Shown in pieces: positions 49,747 to 57,754 of a DNA stretch of 64,000 bases. This DNA comes from Bacillota bacterium (GTDB lineage: Bacteria > Bacillota > Clostridia > Christensenellales > SZUA-584), in NCBI GenBank assembly GCA_023459495.1, contig JAEWTL010000127.1:1-64000 (forward strand), in the 5' to 3' direction. A program made the translations under genes and the position numbers. Positions within the stretch are counted from its first letter, which is position 1, and each line of letters begins with the position of its first letter. The notes beneath the pieces are model-generated. The model was not told where the DNA came from. It did no database searches and saw only the letters and a program-made list of their open reading frames with translations.

Positions 49747-49778
49747 AAAAGGAGGGGCCACCCGGGGGCAGCCCCTCA
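49747..49778 (-). other. GC-rich stem-loop between binding protein and permease genes
   Basis: On the minus strand GAGGGGC ... GCCCCTC followed by CTTTTAA. This could be a partial terminator that lets only some transcripts reach the permease genes, or an mRNA-stabilising end for the binding-protein gene. Confidence 0.55.
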
Positions 49779-49802
49779 TTCATACCCTGTTTTTGATTGT
49801 TT

Positions 49803-51143
49803 TTACTGAGCGTTGATGGTCAGTGCGGAGTCGATTGCTTCTTCCGGCGTCATGTTGCCCGTCGCGATGTTCTTGACGTTGGCAAACAGGTCAGCGCGGG
49901 CTTCGGAGGTCAGCAGATCCTGCACAGCGCCCACGAGGCTCGTTACGCCGGCGCACATATCAACCGCGGACTGCTCAAGAGAGTTCAGCTCCACAGACGG
50001 CGTTGCGCCGTTCTTGAGCGCCGTAACCTGCGTGGTCACAAAGGTGGAGAGCACTTCGTCGCTCGTCATGTACTCAACAAACTTCACAACCGCATCGCGT
50101 TTCTCGGGATCTTCCCATGCCTTGCGGGTGATGTAGTAACCCATCGAGATGCCGCCGATGATGTCGGTCGCTTTGCGCTCGCCCTTGCCCGGCACGTAAG
50201 CCATCGCAAAGTCGTCCAGATGATCCGCCGCGTTCTCGGTGAAGTAGCCGACCTTCCAGGAACCGTCGATCAGGAATGCCGCTTCGCCGTCAACCATGAG
50301 CTGAACCGTCTCAGCGTCGGTCGCCGTCAGCGTGTTCTCCGGCAGGTAACCCGCATCGTACAGGGTCTTTAAGTCTTCAAAGCCGTTTGCCCAGATCTGG
50401 CCGGTCGTGTCGGTCGCCGAAGCCGGAACATCAAGATGGTTGGCCGTATTGCCATTGTTGTATGTGGTGAACTCAAACCAGTAATGAGGAACTTCCTGCA
50501 GGGAAACCGCCACCGGAGTAAAGCCCGCGGCTTTGATCTTCTCGCAGTCGGCAAGGAACTGTTCCCAGGTGTAGTCGGGGCCCGGCATTGCTACGCCCGC
50601 AGCGTCAAGAACCGCTTTGTTGACAAACAGGCTCTCCCAGTAACCGGTGGACGGAACAGCATAGACCTTGTTATCCACAGCGGAGGGAACCAGCATTTCT
50701 TCCTTCATGTTGTCGGCATATTCCGGATAGGCAGCGCGAATCTCTTCCAGCGAAACCACCTTATCGGCGCTGACGATCGGGTCAGAGTCGGTACCCAGGA
50801 AGTAGAACAGAACATCGGGCTCCGTGCCGGTCTCGAAATCTGCCATAACCTTGGCTTTCCACTCCTCGTTCGAGGTGGCGGAAGCGTCCTGAACCGTGTT
50901 GCCGGTGGCTGCTTCATAGCCGTCGAGTGCGTTCAGGTAGTTTTGACGGTTGCCGTCGTCGCCGCCGTAAGAGGTCACGACATTGATCGTCACCGGGGAA
51001 GCCGAGGTCTCGGCGCTGGCGCTTTCGGAAGTCTGAGCGGATGTTTCAGCCGACGGCGAATTGCTCGCGGAGTCTCCGCTGCAGCCCGCAAACACAGCCA
51101 GAACCATCACCAGAACCAGCATGAATGCAATGGTCTTCTTCAT
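49803..51143 (-). CDS. Sugar-binding lipoprotein of the CUT1 importer
   Basis: A 446-aa extracellular solute-binding protein, family 1. The lipoprotein signal ends in VFAGC (Cys21), followed by a Ser/Ala/Glu-rich linker and the binding fold. Conserved features include ETGTEPDVLFYF, FVNKAVLDAAGV and the C-terminal AWEDPEKRDAVVKF. ATG 51143 is chosen (MKKTIAFML) with GGAGG upstream; the frame opens at 51161. It follows the histidine kinase gene by 130 bp, which contains a TATAAT box near 51,200 and may allow separate, stronger expression. Ligand inferred: diacetylchitobiose. Confidence 0.92.
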   Translation of the reverse strand: MKKTIAFMLVLVMVLAVFAGCSGDSASNSPSAETSAQTSESASAETSASPVTINVVTSYGGDDGNRQNYLNALDGYEAATGNTVQDASATSNEEWKAKVMADFETGTEPDVLFYFLGTDSDPIVSADKVVSLEEIRAAYPEYADNMKEEMLVPSAVDNKVYAVPSTGYWESLFVNKAVLDAAGVAMPGPDYTWEQFLADCEKIKAAGFTPVAVSLQEVPHYWFEFTTYNNGNTANHLDVPASATDTTGQIWANGFEDLKTLYDAGYLPENTLTATDAETVQLMVDGEAAFLIDGSWKVGYFTENAADHLDDFAMAYVPGKGERKATDIIGGISMGYYITRKAWEDPEKRDAVVKFVEYMTSDEVLSTFVTTQVTALKNGATPSVELNSLEQSAVDMCAGVTSLVGAVQDLLTSEARADLFANVKNIATGNMTPEEAIDSALTINAQ

Positions 51144-51273
51144 AACGTTCTTTTCCTCCATTAATATTTGAAAAATGGGTCATTGGGCAAATCTCCTGCC
51201 CTATGATAATTATAGGATGAACCGGCTTTGCACACATATACCCGTAGTTGTCTGTTTTTGCACTTCGTTGCGA

Positions 51274-53013
51274 TTATCGGTCAAGTTCGACATGCGGAAT
51301 CACAATGCGGGCAAGTACGCGCTTTGCGCTAAGCTGTGTGATCGCCAGCTCGCCTTCCTCGCCGTAGAGTATCTTCAGCCGCCGGTTGACGTTGCGGATA
51401 CCCACGCATTCGCGGTTATCCTCAGCGCCTTCGGCCTCGCAATCCCAGTCCAAAAGCTTGGCCACATTCCGCTTATCCGCTTCCGTCATGCGCCCGTCGT
51501 TCTCCACCTCGATGACGAGGGTATCGTCCTCCATGCGGCTGCGGATGACGATCTCTCCCCTGCTCTGCAGCGCGATGCCGTGCTCGAACGCATTTTCCAC
51601 AATGGGCTGCAATATCAGGCAGGGCACAAGGGCCTTCAGCGTATCCGGAGCGATTTCTTTTTTAACGGTGAGCCGTTCTCCCAGCCGTTCCGATAATATA
51701 TACAGGTAAGCATCGGCATAGACGAGCTCCTGCGTCATGGTATCGCGTGCTCTGCCGCCGCGGGCCGTGGCTGCATCGAGCATCGTGGATAGCGCCTCGA
51801 TCATGCGGTATACCTTGGTATCCTCCGCCATACGTGCTGCCCATGCGATGGCCTCAAGCGTGTTATTAAGGAAGTGCGGGTTGATCTGGGAACGCAATGC
51901 CATCACGCGCGCATCCTGCAGCGCAAGCTGTTCTTCGTAGTTGCGCTCGTCCTGTGCCTTGAGCTGCGTGGACATGCCGTTGAACCGTTCGGTCAGATAG
52001 CGGAACTCGCGGCTGCCCGGCAGCACCTGTACCGTGTATCCGCGCTCGCCTGCTTCCATGTGTCCCGCTGCATCCACCAGCTCTCCCACCGGCTTGGCTA
52101 CAAAATGATAGTACGCCCACAGCACGAGCATAAAGAGCAGCGCGCCGAACACCGCCATCAGCGGCAGTACGCGAACAAAATCCGGCAACTCGTCCGTCAG
52201 GCTTGCGGCGTCCGAAACGGCACTGAGCCTTATCGTGTGGCCCGAAAAAACCGCGGAACGGCGGATGGTGTAGATGCTTTCGCTCTGGTCAAAGTTCACA
52301 GTGTCTGTCCCGTCGGTATATGCGCCGTCCTCGCCCACCACTACGCAGTGGACGCCGTCGATATCGACCGCTGCATTCTGTACCCATACGATGCTGCGGA
52401 TGTTCTCGAACAGCGCAGTTTCGTTGCAGGCCATCACGATCACGGCGAACGGCTGAAAGTTGTTGTCCATGATGTTGCGCACCATATACAGTCCCTTCTC
52501 ACTCTGGATGAAGCGGATGGATGTGCCGAGATCGGGATACTCCTGCAGTACGCTTTCGTGTACATGATCACGGTAGTTCTGCAGACTGACAAACTCGCGT
52601 GAAATGGTTCGGTTGTTTACATAATAAATGGTGTCCGGTTGGGACGTGAAGAACAGAAAGGTTGCGTAAAAATCGTCGTCATAAGCATATTGCTGTTGAA
52701 GGTATTTGTTGACGGTATCATACAGGTCCACACGATTCTGATCCGCGAGGTACTGCCGGTAGGCGGCGTTCACCGTATCGTTGTATGAGCTCTCACGCGA
52801 GGCGTCCATGGCCTGCTCGATGTTGGCCTGCGTCTGCTGGAACGCAATATCCACACTGGTAGTCACAGTGTCGCGGATGCGCTCCTGCACGTTATTGGTT
52901 ATAGTATAGGAGGAATAGGCGAGGATGACTGAGATCGGCACAATCCAGCAGATCGCCATGATCGCCACCAGTCCCCATTTGAGTGAAAAGCCGCGTTTTG
53001 CCGGACTGCGCAT
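51274..53013 (-). CDS. Sensor histidine kinase, YesM type
   Basis: A 579-aa membrane kinase. The first transmembrane helix is about residues 13-33, a long extracellular sensor follows, the second helix lies near 280, then a HAMP-like linker. The His_kinase domain has the phospho-acceptor in QINPHFLNNTLEAIAW and an ATPase domain with N-box PIVENAFEHGI. It senses an extracellular sugar signal and phosphorylates the response regulator at 47,077. It is the first gene of the operon, with GGAGGTAAG before ATG 53013. Confidence 0.94.
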   Translation of the reverse strand: MRSPAKRGFSLKWGLVAIMAICWIVPISVILAYSSYTITNNVQERIRDTVTTSVDIAFQQTQANIEQAMDASRESSYNDTVNAAYRQYLADQNRVDLYDTVNKYLQQQYAYDDDFYATFLFFTSQPDTIYYVNNRTISREFVSLQNYRDHVHESVLQEYPDLGTSIRFIQSEKGLYMVRNIMDNNFQPFAVIVMACNETALFENIRSIVWVQNAAVDIDGVHCVVVGEDGAYTDGTDTVNFDQSESIYTIRRSAVFSGHTIRLSAVSDAASLTDELPDFVRVLPLMAVFGALLFMLVLWAYYHFVAKPVGELVDAAGHMEAGERGYTVQVLPGSREFRYLTERFNGMSTQLKAQDERNYEEQLALQDARVMALRSQINPHFLNNTLEAIAWAARMAEDTKVYRMIEALSTMLDAATARGGRARDTMTQELVYADAYLYILSERLGERLTVKKEIAPDTLKALVPCLILQPIVENAFEHGIALQSRGEIVIRSRMEDDTLVIEVENDGRMTEADKRNVAKLLDWDCEAEGAEDNRECVGIRNVNRRLKILYGEEGELAITQLSAKRVLARIVIPHVELDR

Positions 53014-53064
53014 CGTGCTTACCTCCGGACTTGCTTTGTACGGCAGGCTTCTGCCGCCTCAGGT

Positions 53065-53092
53065 ATTATACCATTATCCAATCAGCCCGCAA
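53065..53092 (-). promoter_or_regulatory. Promoter of the kinase/importer operon
   Basis: On the minus strand TTGCGG (53,092-53,087), 16 bp, TATAAT (53,070-53,065). It overlaps the 3' end of nagB, about 50 bp before the kinase start codon. Confidence 0.65.
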
Positions 53093-53843
53093 AGCTCGCG
53101 CATTTTTGAGCCTCCGCGACCAGCGCTGCCGCCTCGCGGTCAGCGATCACCGTCACGTCGGCGTGCAGCTGCAGTACCGAGGCCGGTACCTGCGGTGTCA
53201 CGTCGCCCGTGAGCGCACGGCACAAAATCTCCGCCTTGCTCTCGCCCGAAACGAGCAGCACGATGCTGCGCGCCCCCATGATGTTGCCGATGCCCATCGT
53301 GATGGCCTGCGCGGGCACCTTTTCCGGGTCGTCCTCGAAGAAACGCGCGTTGGCAAGCTTCGTGCGCTCCGATATCATCACCGGGTGCGTCCGAAGCGTG
53401 AATGCCCCGCCCGGCTCATTGAAGCCGATATGTCCGTTATGGCCGATGCCCAGCAGTTGCAGGTCGATGCCGCCCCAGGCAGAAATCTGGGCATCATATT
53501 CCGCGCACGCGGCAATGAGATCCGCTGCCATACCGTCCGGCAGCTTCGTGTTGGCCGGGTCAATGTTGACGTGGTCGAAAAGCTCGGTCTGCATAAAGTA
53601 TCGGTAGCTTTGCGGTTGCTGCGGCCCAAGGCCCACGTATTCGTCCAGATTTACGGTACGCACCTGCGCAAAGTCCGCCTCGCCCGCGTGGCAGCGTCTC
53701 GCCAGCTCCGCGTAGAGCGGCACGGGCGTGGAGCCGGTAGCGAGCCCCAGCACACAGTTAGGCCGCCGCGCAATCATCCCGCTGAATATATCTGCCGCCA
53801 CGCGGCCCATCGTTTCCTGATTCTCTACAATCTTCAGATTCAT
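53082..53843 (-). CDS. nagB: Glucosamine-6-phosphate deaminase
   Basis: A 253-aa enzyme that converts glucosamine-6-phosphate to fructose-6-phosphate and ammonia. Signatures are GLATGSTPVPLY (phosphate site), TVNLDEYVGL with the catalytic Asp, and GIGHNGHIGFNEPG. The start is ATG 53843 after AGAGGG; the frame to 53906 overlaps nagA and is rejected. It is the final step of the GlcNAc route and last gene of the operon. Confidence 0.95.
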   Translation of the reverse strand: MNLKIVENQETMGRVAADIFSGMIARRPNCVLGLATGSTPVPLYAELARRCHAGEADFAQVRTVNLDEYVGLGPQQPQSYRYFMQTELFDHVNIDPANTKLPDGMAADLIAACAEYDAQISAWGGIDLQLLGIGHNGHIGFNEPGGAFTLRTHPVMISERTKLANARFFEDDPEKVPAQAITMGIGNIMGARSIVLLVSGESKAEILCRALTGDVTPQVPASVLQLHADVTVIADREAAALVAEAQKCASFAG

Positions 53844-53844
53844 G

Positions 53845-54975
53845 TTATGCCCTCTCGATGCTGTTTCCCGCAATATAAACTTCTTTAAGCGCCCAGTCTT
53901 CGCCACAGATCAGAAAGTCCGCCCGTTTCCCCTCGGCGATCACGCCGATATCGCCCGCGCCGATCACCTTCGCCGGATTCGCTGTGGCGCAGCGCAGTGC
54001 ATACTCCGCCGGGATGCCCATGCCAATGACGCTGCGGACACAGTCATACAGCGCCGTAATGGAGCCTGCAAGCGTACCGCTATCCAGTACCGCCCTGCCG
54101 CCTTTGATTGTGACCCGCTGCCCGCCGAGCATCGCGGTGGCGCCCTCCGGCAGACCCGCCGCCGGAATGGCGTCGCTGACAAGGCACATGCGCTCCGGCC
54201 CAAACAGCTTGAATGCCGCGCGCACCGCGCTTGCATGCACGTGCACACCGTCGCCGATCAGCTCTGCCGAAACATTCGGCCGTTCCGCCGCCGCGCCGAT
54301 GACGCCCGGCTCACGATGGAGCAGAGGCGGCATCGCGTTGAACAAATGCGTGACGTGCGAGATGCCCGCCTCAAAACCCCGGACCGCCTCATCGTAATTT
54401 GCGCCCGTATGCGCAGCAGATACGATATATCCCTCCCCTGCCGCCTCGCGGATAAAGGGCAGTGCGCCTTCCAGTTCCGGCGCAACGCAAACGATTCTGA
54501 TCAGCCCATCAGCTTCAGCCTGCAGTCGCCGCAGCATATTGATGTCAGGCAACCGCAGATGCGCTGCGGCCTGTGCGCCTTTTTTAGCCTCGCTGAAAAA
54601 TGGCCCTTCCATCGTCATGCCACGCAGCCGGGCACACCCTTTTGGCGCTTCGTCCCGCATCCGCACCGCGTTTCTGCATGCCTTTTCGATAACACCTTCG
54701 GGCAGCGTCATCGAAGTAGCGGAAAAGCTCGTGGTGCCGTGACGCGCGAGATAACCCGCGATGGTTTTGAGGCCGTCATAATCCCCGTCGGAGAAGTCTT
54801 TGCCGCTGTTGCCGTGCAGGTGAATGTCCACCATACCGGGAACCACGGTATCGCAGCCCGCAGGCGCATCCTCGTCGCGTTTCGTGATCTGTACGATGAA
54901 ACCGTCCTCCACGCGGATATCTCCATAGTGAAAACGATAATCCGCGCCGTAATACCGTACGCCAGCCAAGTTCAT
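53845..54975 (-). CDS. nagA: N-acetylglucosamine-6-phosphate deacetylase
   Basis: A 376-aa amidohydrolase producing glucosamine-6-phosphate and acetate. It has GMVDIHLHGNSG, the metal-binding EGPFF, AAHTGANYDEA, VTHLFNAMPPL with HREPG, and the catalytic Asp in LVSDAI. It starts in the ATGA overlap with the upstream kinase and ends 2 bp before nagB, a tight operon. Confidence 0.95.
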   Translation of the reverse strand: MNLAGVRYYGADYRFHYGDIRVEDGFIVQITKRDEDAPAGCDTVVPGMVDIHLHGNSGKDFSDGDYDGLKTIAGYLARHGTTSFSATSMTLPEGVIEKACRNAVRMRDEAPKGCARLRGMTMEGPFFSEAKKGAQAAAHLRLPDINMLRRLQAEADGLIRIVCVAPELEGALPFIREAAGEGYIVSAAHTGANYDEAVRGFEAGISHVTHLFNAMPPLLHREPGVIGAAAERPNVSAELIGDGVHVHASAVRAAFKLFGPERMCLVSDAIPAAGLPEGATAMLGGQRVTIKGGRAVLDSGTLAGSITALYDCVRSVIGMGIPAEYALRCATANPAKVIGAGDIGVIAEGKRADFLICGEDWALKEVYIAGNSIERA

Positions 54976-56339
54976 GCCTGTTCCTCCTTCAGTACCGGCA
55001 GCGACGCCGCCGTCTGCGACTGCCCCACGCGCCGGAACGTATCGTCCGGCAGGATGAGCTCCACCTTGACGTCCGGGTACTCCTCAAGCAATACCCGCCG
55101 CGCGGTCATCTTGATGGTTTCGCCGCCTGCGTCGCTCATCACACGGCCAAGCAGCAGCACGCTTTCCATGCCGTAGAGGTCGTGATAGAACGCGAGCGTA
55201 TGGCCGAGATAGCAGCCAATGTCCGAGAAGATGCGCAGCGCCGTTTCGTCGTAGCGAATCGCCGCGCTCTGCACCGCTTTTAGCTTATCCGCAGGCGAGC
55301 CGTCCGGCAACGGAAATTTCGCGTATTCCGCCAGCTTGATCACCGCGTCCTGTGAAAAGTAGGACACGCCGCAGCCCGTATCGCCCGACCACTCATCCCG
55401 CATGGCATTCGGATTCAAATCCACCGGCACGAATGCGAGCTCGTTGAGCCATCCGGTCAGGTTTCCGTCCGCATCCACATAACCCGCCGCTTCACTTGTA
55501 CCCATGGCGATGCCGAGCAGTGCGTTGCGTCCAAAGTAGGTGGAGCCCGCGAGCGCGGTCACGTCGCCGTCATTGCACACCACCACCGGTACGTCGCCAA
55601 CCTCCCGCGCAGCCCGCAGATAGATGTCGCGCACCTCCGCGTCGAAAACGTCCTTGGGTATGGCGCGGAACAGCGACGCCACCGCCGTTCGGTTATTGAT
55701 GAATATCCCGGCGGACGATATGCCGATGCCGTCCACGCGCGGCAGCTTCGACGCGGCGTTTTTCAGCGCAGACACGATACCCTCAAAATGGTACGATGGG
55801 TCCGAGTTCAGCTTGGGATACCAGACCACCTCTTCCGAATACACGGTCTTGCCGTCGATCACCGCGGACACCTTGCGGTCACTGCCGCCCGCATCGAAGC
55901 CGATACGGCACCCAGTGAGCTGCTTTCCGACACGCTGCGGGTTCTCGCGCGCTTCCGGCTTATCGGCGTACTGCCGATGCTCCACCTCAAAGGGGCGCCG
56001 GTAGACGTTGCTCATAAAGTCCGCGTCGAACGCCCGCGCTCCGTCCGGTGCGTACGCCGTTGCGATCGCACGGTATACCATCTCCGGCCCGCATACGACG
56101 AGCTTATAGCCGCCCTTCTGCCAGAGCAGCGTTTTGGCCATGCGCTCCGCGAATCGGCAGTCGCTGTCGTAGTCCGAGCGGAGTTTGAACTCCATCACCG
56201 ATACCCCGTCTTCGCGCTCCGCCGCAATGCACACCGGAATGGCGGCGTGCTTCTCGTATGCGCGCTTCACCGCAGCAACGGGCAGGAAGTCCGGATCAAA
56301 ATACGGTTTGTTTTTAATAGCTGGTTTCATCGCATTCAC
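54972..56339 (-). CDS. ROK-family sugar kinase with long N-terminal extension
   Basis: The C-terminal 310 residues form a ROK-type sugar kinase: the phosphate loop is GFDAGGSDRKVSAVI (near residue 147) and the ATP/sugar region follows with GIGISSAGIF, VCNDGDVTAL and IAMGTSEAAG. The family's cysteine zinc motif is absent. The first 140 residues are not ROK sequence and include FKLRSDYDSDCRFAERM and WQKGGYKLVVCGP; their role is unknown. In this operon it should phosphorylate free GlcNAc released by the phosphorylase. Start codon GTG 56339 or ATG 56330; neither has a clear ribosome-binding site. Confidence 0.82.
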   Translation of the reverse strand: MNAMKPAIKNKPYFDPDFLPVAAVKRAYEKHAAIPVCIAAEREDGVSVMEFKLRSDYDSDCRFAERMAKTLLWQKGGYKLVVCGPEMVYRAIATAYAPDGARAFDADFMSNVYRRPFEVEHRQYADKPEARENPQRVGKQLTGCRIGFDAGGSDRKVSAVIDGKTVYSEEVVWYPKLNSDPSYHFEGIVSALKNAASKLPRVDGIGISSAGIFINNRTAVASLFRAIPKDVFDAEVRDIYLRAAREVGDVPVVVCNDGDVTALAGSTYFGRNALLGIAMGTSEAAGYVDADGNLTGWLNELAFVPVDLNPNAMRDEWSGDTGCGVSYFSQDAVIKLAEYAKFPLPDGSPADKLKAVQSAAIRYDETALRIFSDIGCYLGHTLAFYHDLYGMESVLLLGRVMSDAGGETIKMTARRVLLEEYPDVKVELILPDDTFRRVGQSQTAASLPVLKEEQA

Positions 56340-56341
56340 CG

Positions 56342-57754
56342 TTATAATTTCAGGAATTGCTTCCAGATGTCAAGGCAACGCCCGGCGTCCGCTTCCTCCG
56401 GCATCTCCGCGCACATGCGCAGCAGCGGCTCCGTGCCGGAAAACCGGCAGATCACCCAGCCACCGTTTTTAAAGTACACCTTGCAGCCATCCAGATACGA
56501 CACACGGTCGGTCTCAAACGGAAATTCCGGCAGCGCCTTTTCGGTAAACAGCAGCGCCATCAGCGTGCGTTTGTGCGCCTGCGTCATCGTAAAGTCCGCA
56601 TCCGCTATATACAGCGTGCCGAAGCGCGCCTCGATGTCGCGGTAAATTTCCGAGAGCGTCTTGCCCGTACGCGCCACCATCTCCACCAGGAGTGTTGCCG
56701 CGTAAATGCCGTCCTTGCCGAGTATATGCCCGCGCACCGTGAGGCCGCCGGAAGATTCGCCGCCAATCAGCGCATCCGTTTCCTGCATTTTGGCCGAGAT
56801 ATGCTTGAAGCCTACCGGAACCTCATAGCATTTCTCGCCAAAGCCCTCCGCTACGCGGTCCAGCAGGGTCGTGGTGGAGTTATTGCGCACCGCCGCGCCC
56901 TTCCAGCCACGGATGGCAATCAGGTAGTAGTACAGTAGCACGAGTATCTTGTTGGGGTGCAGGAAGATACCGGTGTCGTCGATAATTCCGATGCGGTCCG
57001 CATCTCCGTCCGTCGCGATGCCGAGGTCGCAGTGGTTATCCACCACAAAGCGCGAAAGCGCCTCAAGCGTCTGGAGGCTGGGCGAGGGCAGTTTGCCGCC
57101 AAACAGCGTATCATGCCGTTCGTGGATGACCTCCACCTCGCAGCGCGCGGTCAGCAGTATGGTCTGCAGGCTGGTGCGGCTCACGCCGTACATGGGGTCG
57201 AGCGCAATCTTCAGGTGGGCCTGCTTAATCGCTTCCACGTCCGCCAGTGCCAGAATGCTGTCGATGTATTCGTTGAACGGGTTGATCTTGCGGATGAGTC
57301 CCTTCTCCAGCGCTTCCGCGTACGGCACCGCCGGGATGGGAGCGCCTTCGATCATCGCGATATGCCGCTCGATCTCCCCCGTGACGTCCTCTGCCGCATC
57401 GCGTCCGCCCTCGGTGAACACCTTGATGCCGTTGTAGATCGCCGGGTTGTGGCTTGCGGTTACCGCAATACCGTACGGCAAGCCGTACTGTCGCACAGTG
57501 AACATGATGAGCGGCGTAGGCGCTTCGCGATCCAGCAGCAGGCAGGGCACATGCAGCCCCGCGCACACCTCCGCAAACCACTGCGCCGCGGGTTTGGACA
57601 GAAAACGCCGGTCGTAACCGATGCAGATGCCCTTATCCGCCACGCCCTGCTCGCGCATCAGGTTGCACAAGCCCGCGCACAGCAGCTGCACGTTGGCTTT
57701 GGTAAATTCGTCTCCGATAACGGCACGCCAGCCGCCTGTTCCAAATTTGATCAT
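56342..57754 (-). CDS. Phosphohexomutase (GlcNAc-1-P/GlcNAc-6-P mutase role inferred)
   Basis: A 470-aa alpha-D-phosphohexomutase. The phosphoserine loop is AVTASHNPAIYNG, the metal loop DGDADRIGI, the sugar loop GGESSGGLTV, and the phosphate-binding site RFSGTEPLLR. It lies between the GH94 phosphorylase and the ROK kinase and overlaps the former by 4 bp, so conversion of GlcNAc-1-phosphate to GlcNAc-6-phosphate is the natural role. Phosphoglucomutase activity is possible too. Confidence 0.92.
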   Translation of the reverse strand: MIKFGTGGWRAVIGDEFTKANVQLLCAGLCNLMREQGVADKGICIGYDRRFLSKPAAQWFAEVCAGLHVPCLLLDREAPTPLIMFTVRQYGLPYGIAVTASHNPAIYNGIKVFTEGGRDAAEDVTGEIERHIAMIEGAPIPAVPYAEALEKGLIRKINPFNEYIDSILALADVEAIKQAHLKIALDPMYGVSRTSLQTILLTARCEVEVIHERHDTLFGGKLPSPSLQTLEALSRFVVDNHCDLGIATDGDADRIGIIDDTGIFLHPNKILVLLYYYLIAIRGWKGAAVRNNSTTTLLDRVAEGFGEKCYEVPVGFKHISAKMQETDALIGGESSGGLTVRGHILGKDGIYAATLLVEMVARTGKTLSEIYRDIEARFGTLYIADADFTMTQAHKRTLMALLFTEKALPEFPFETDRVSYLDGCKVYFKNGGWVICRFSGTEPLLRMCAEMPEEADAGRCLDIWKQFLKL

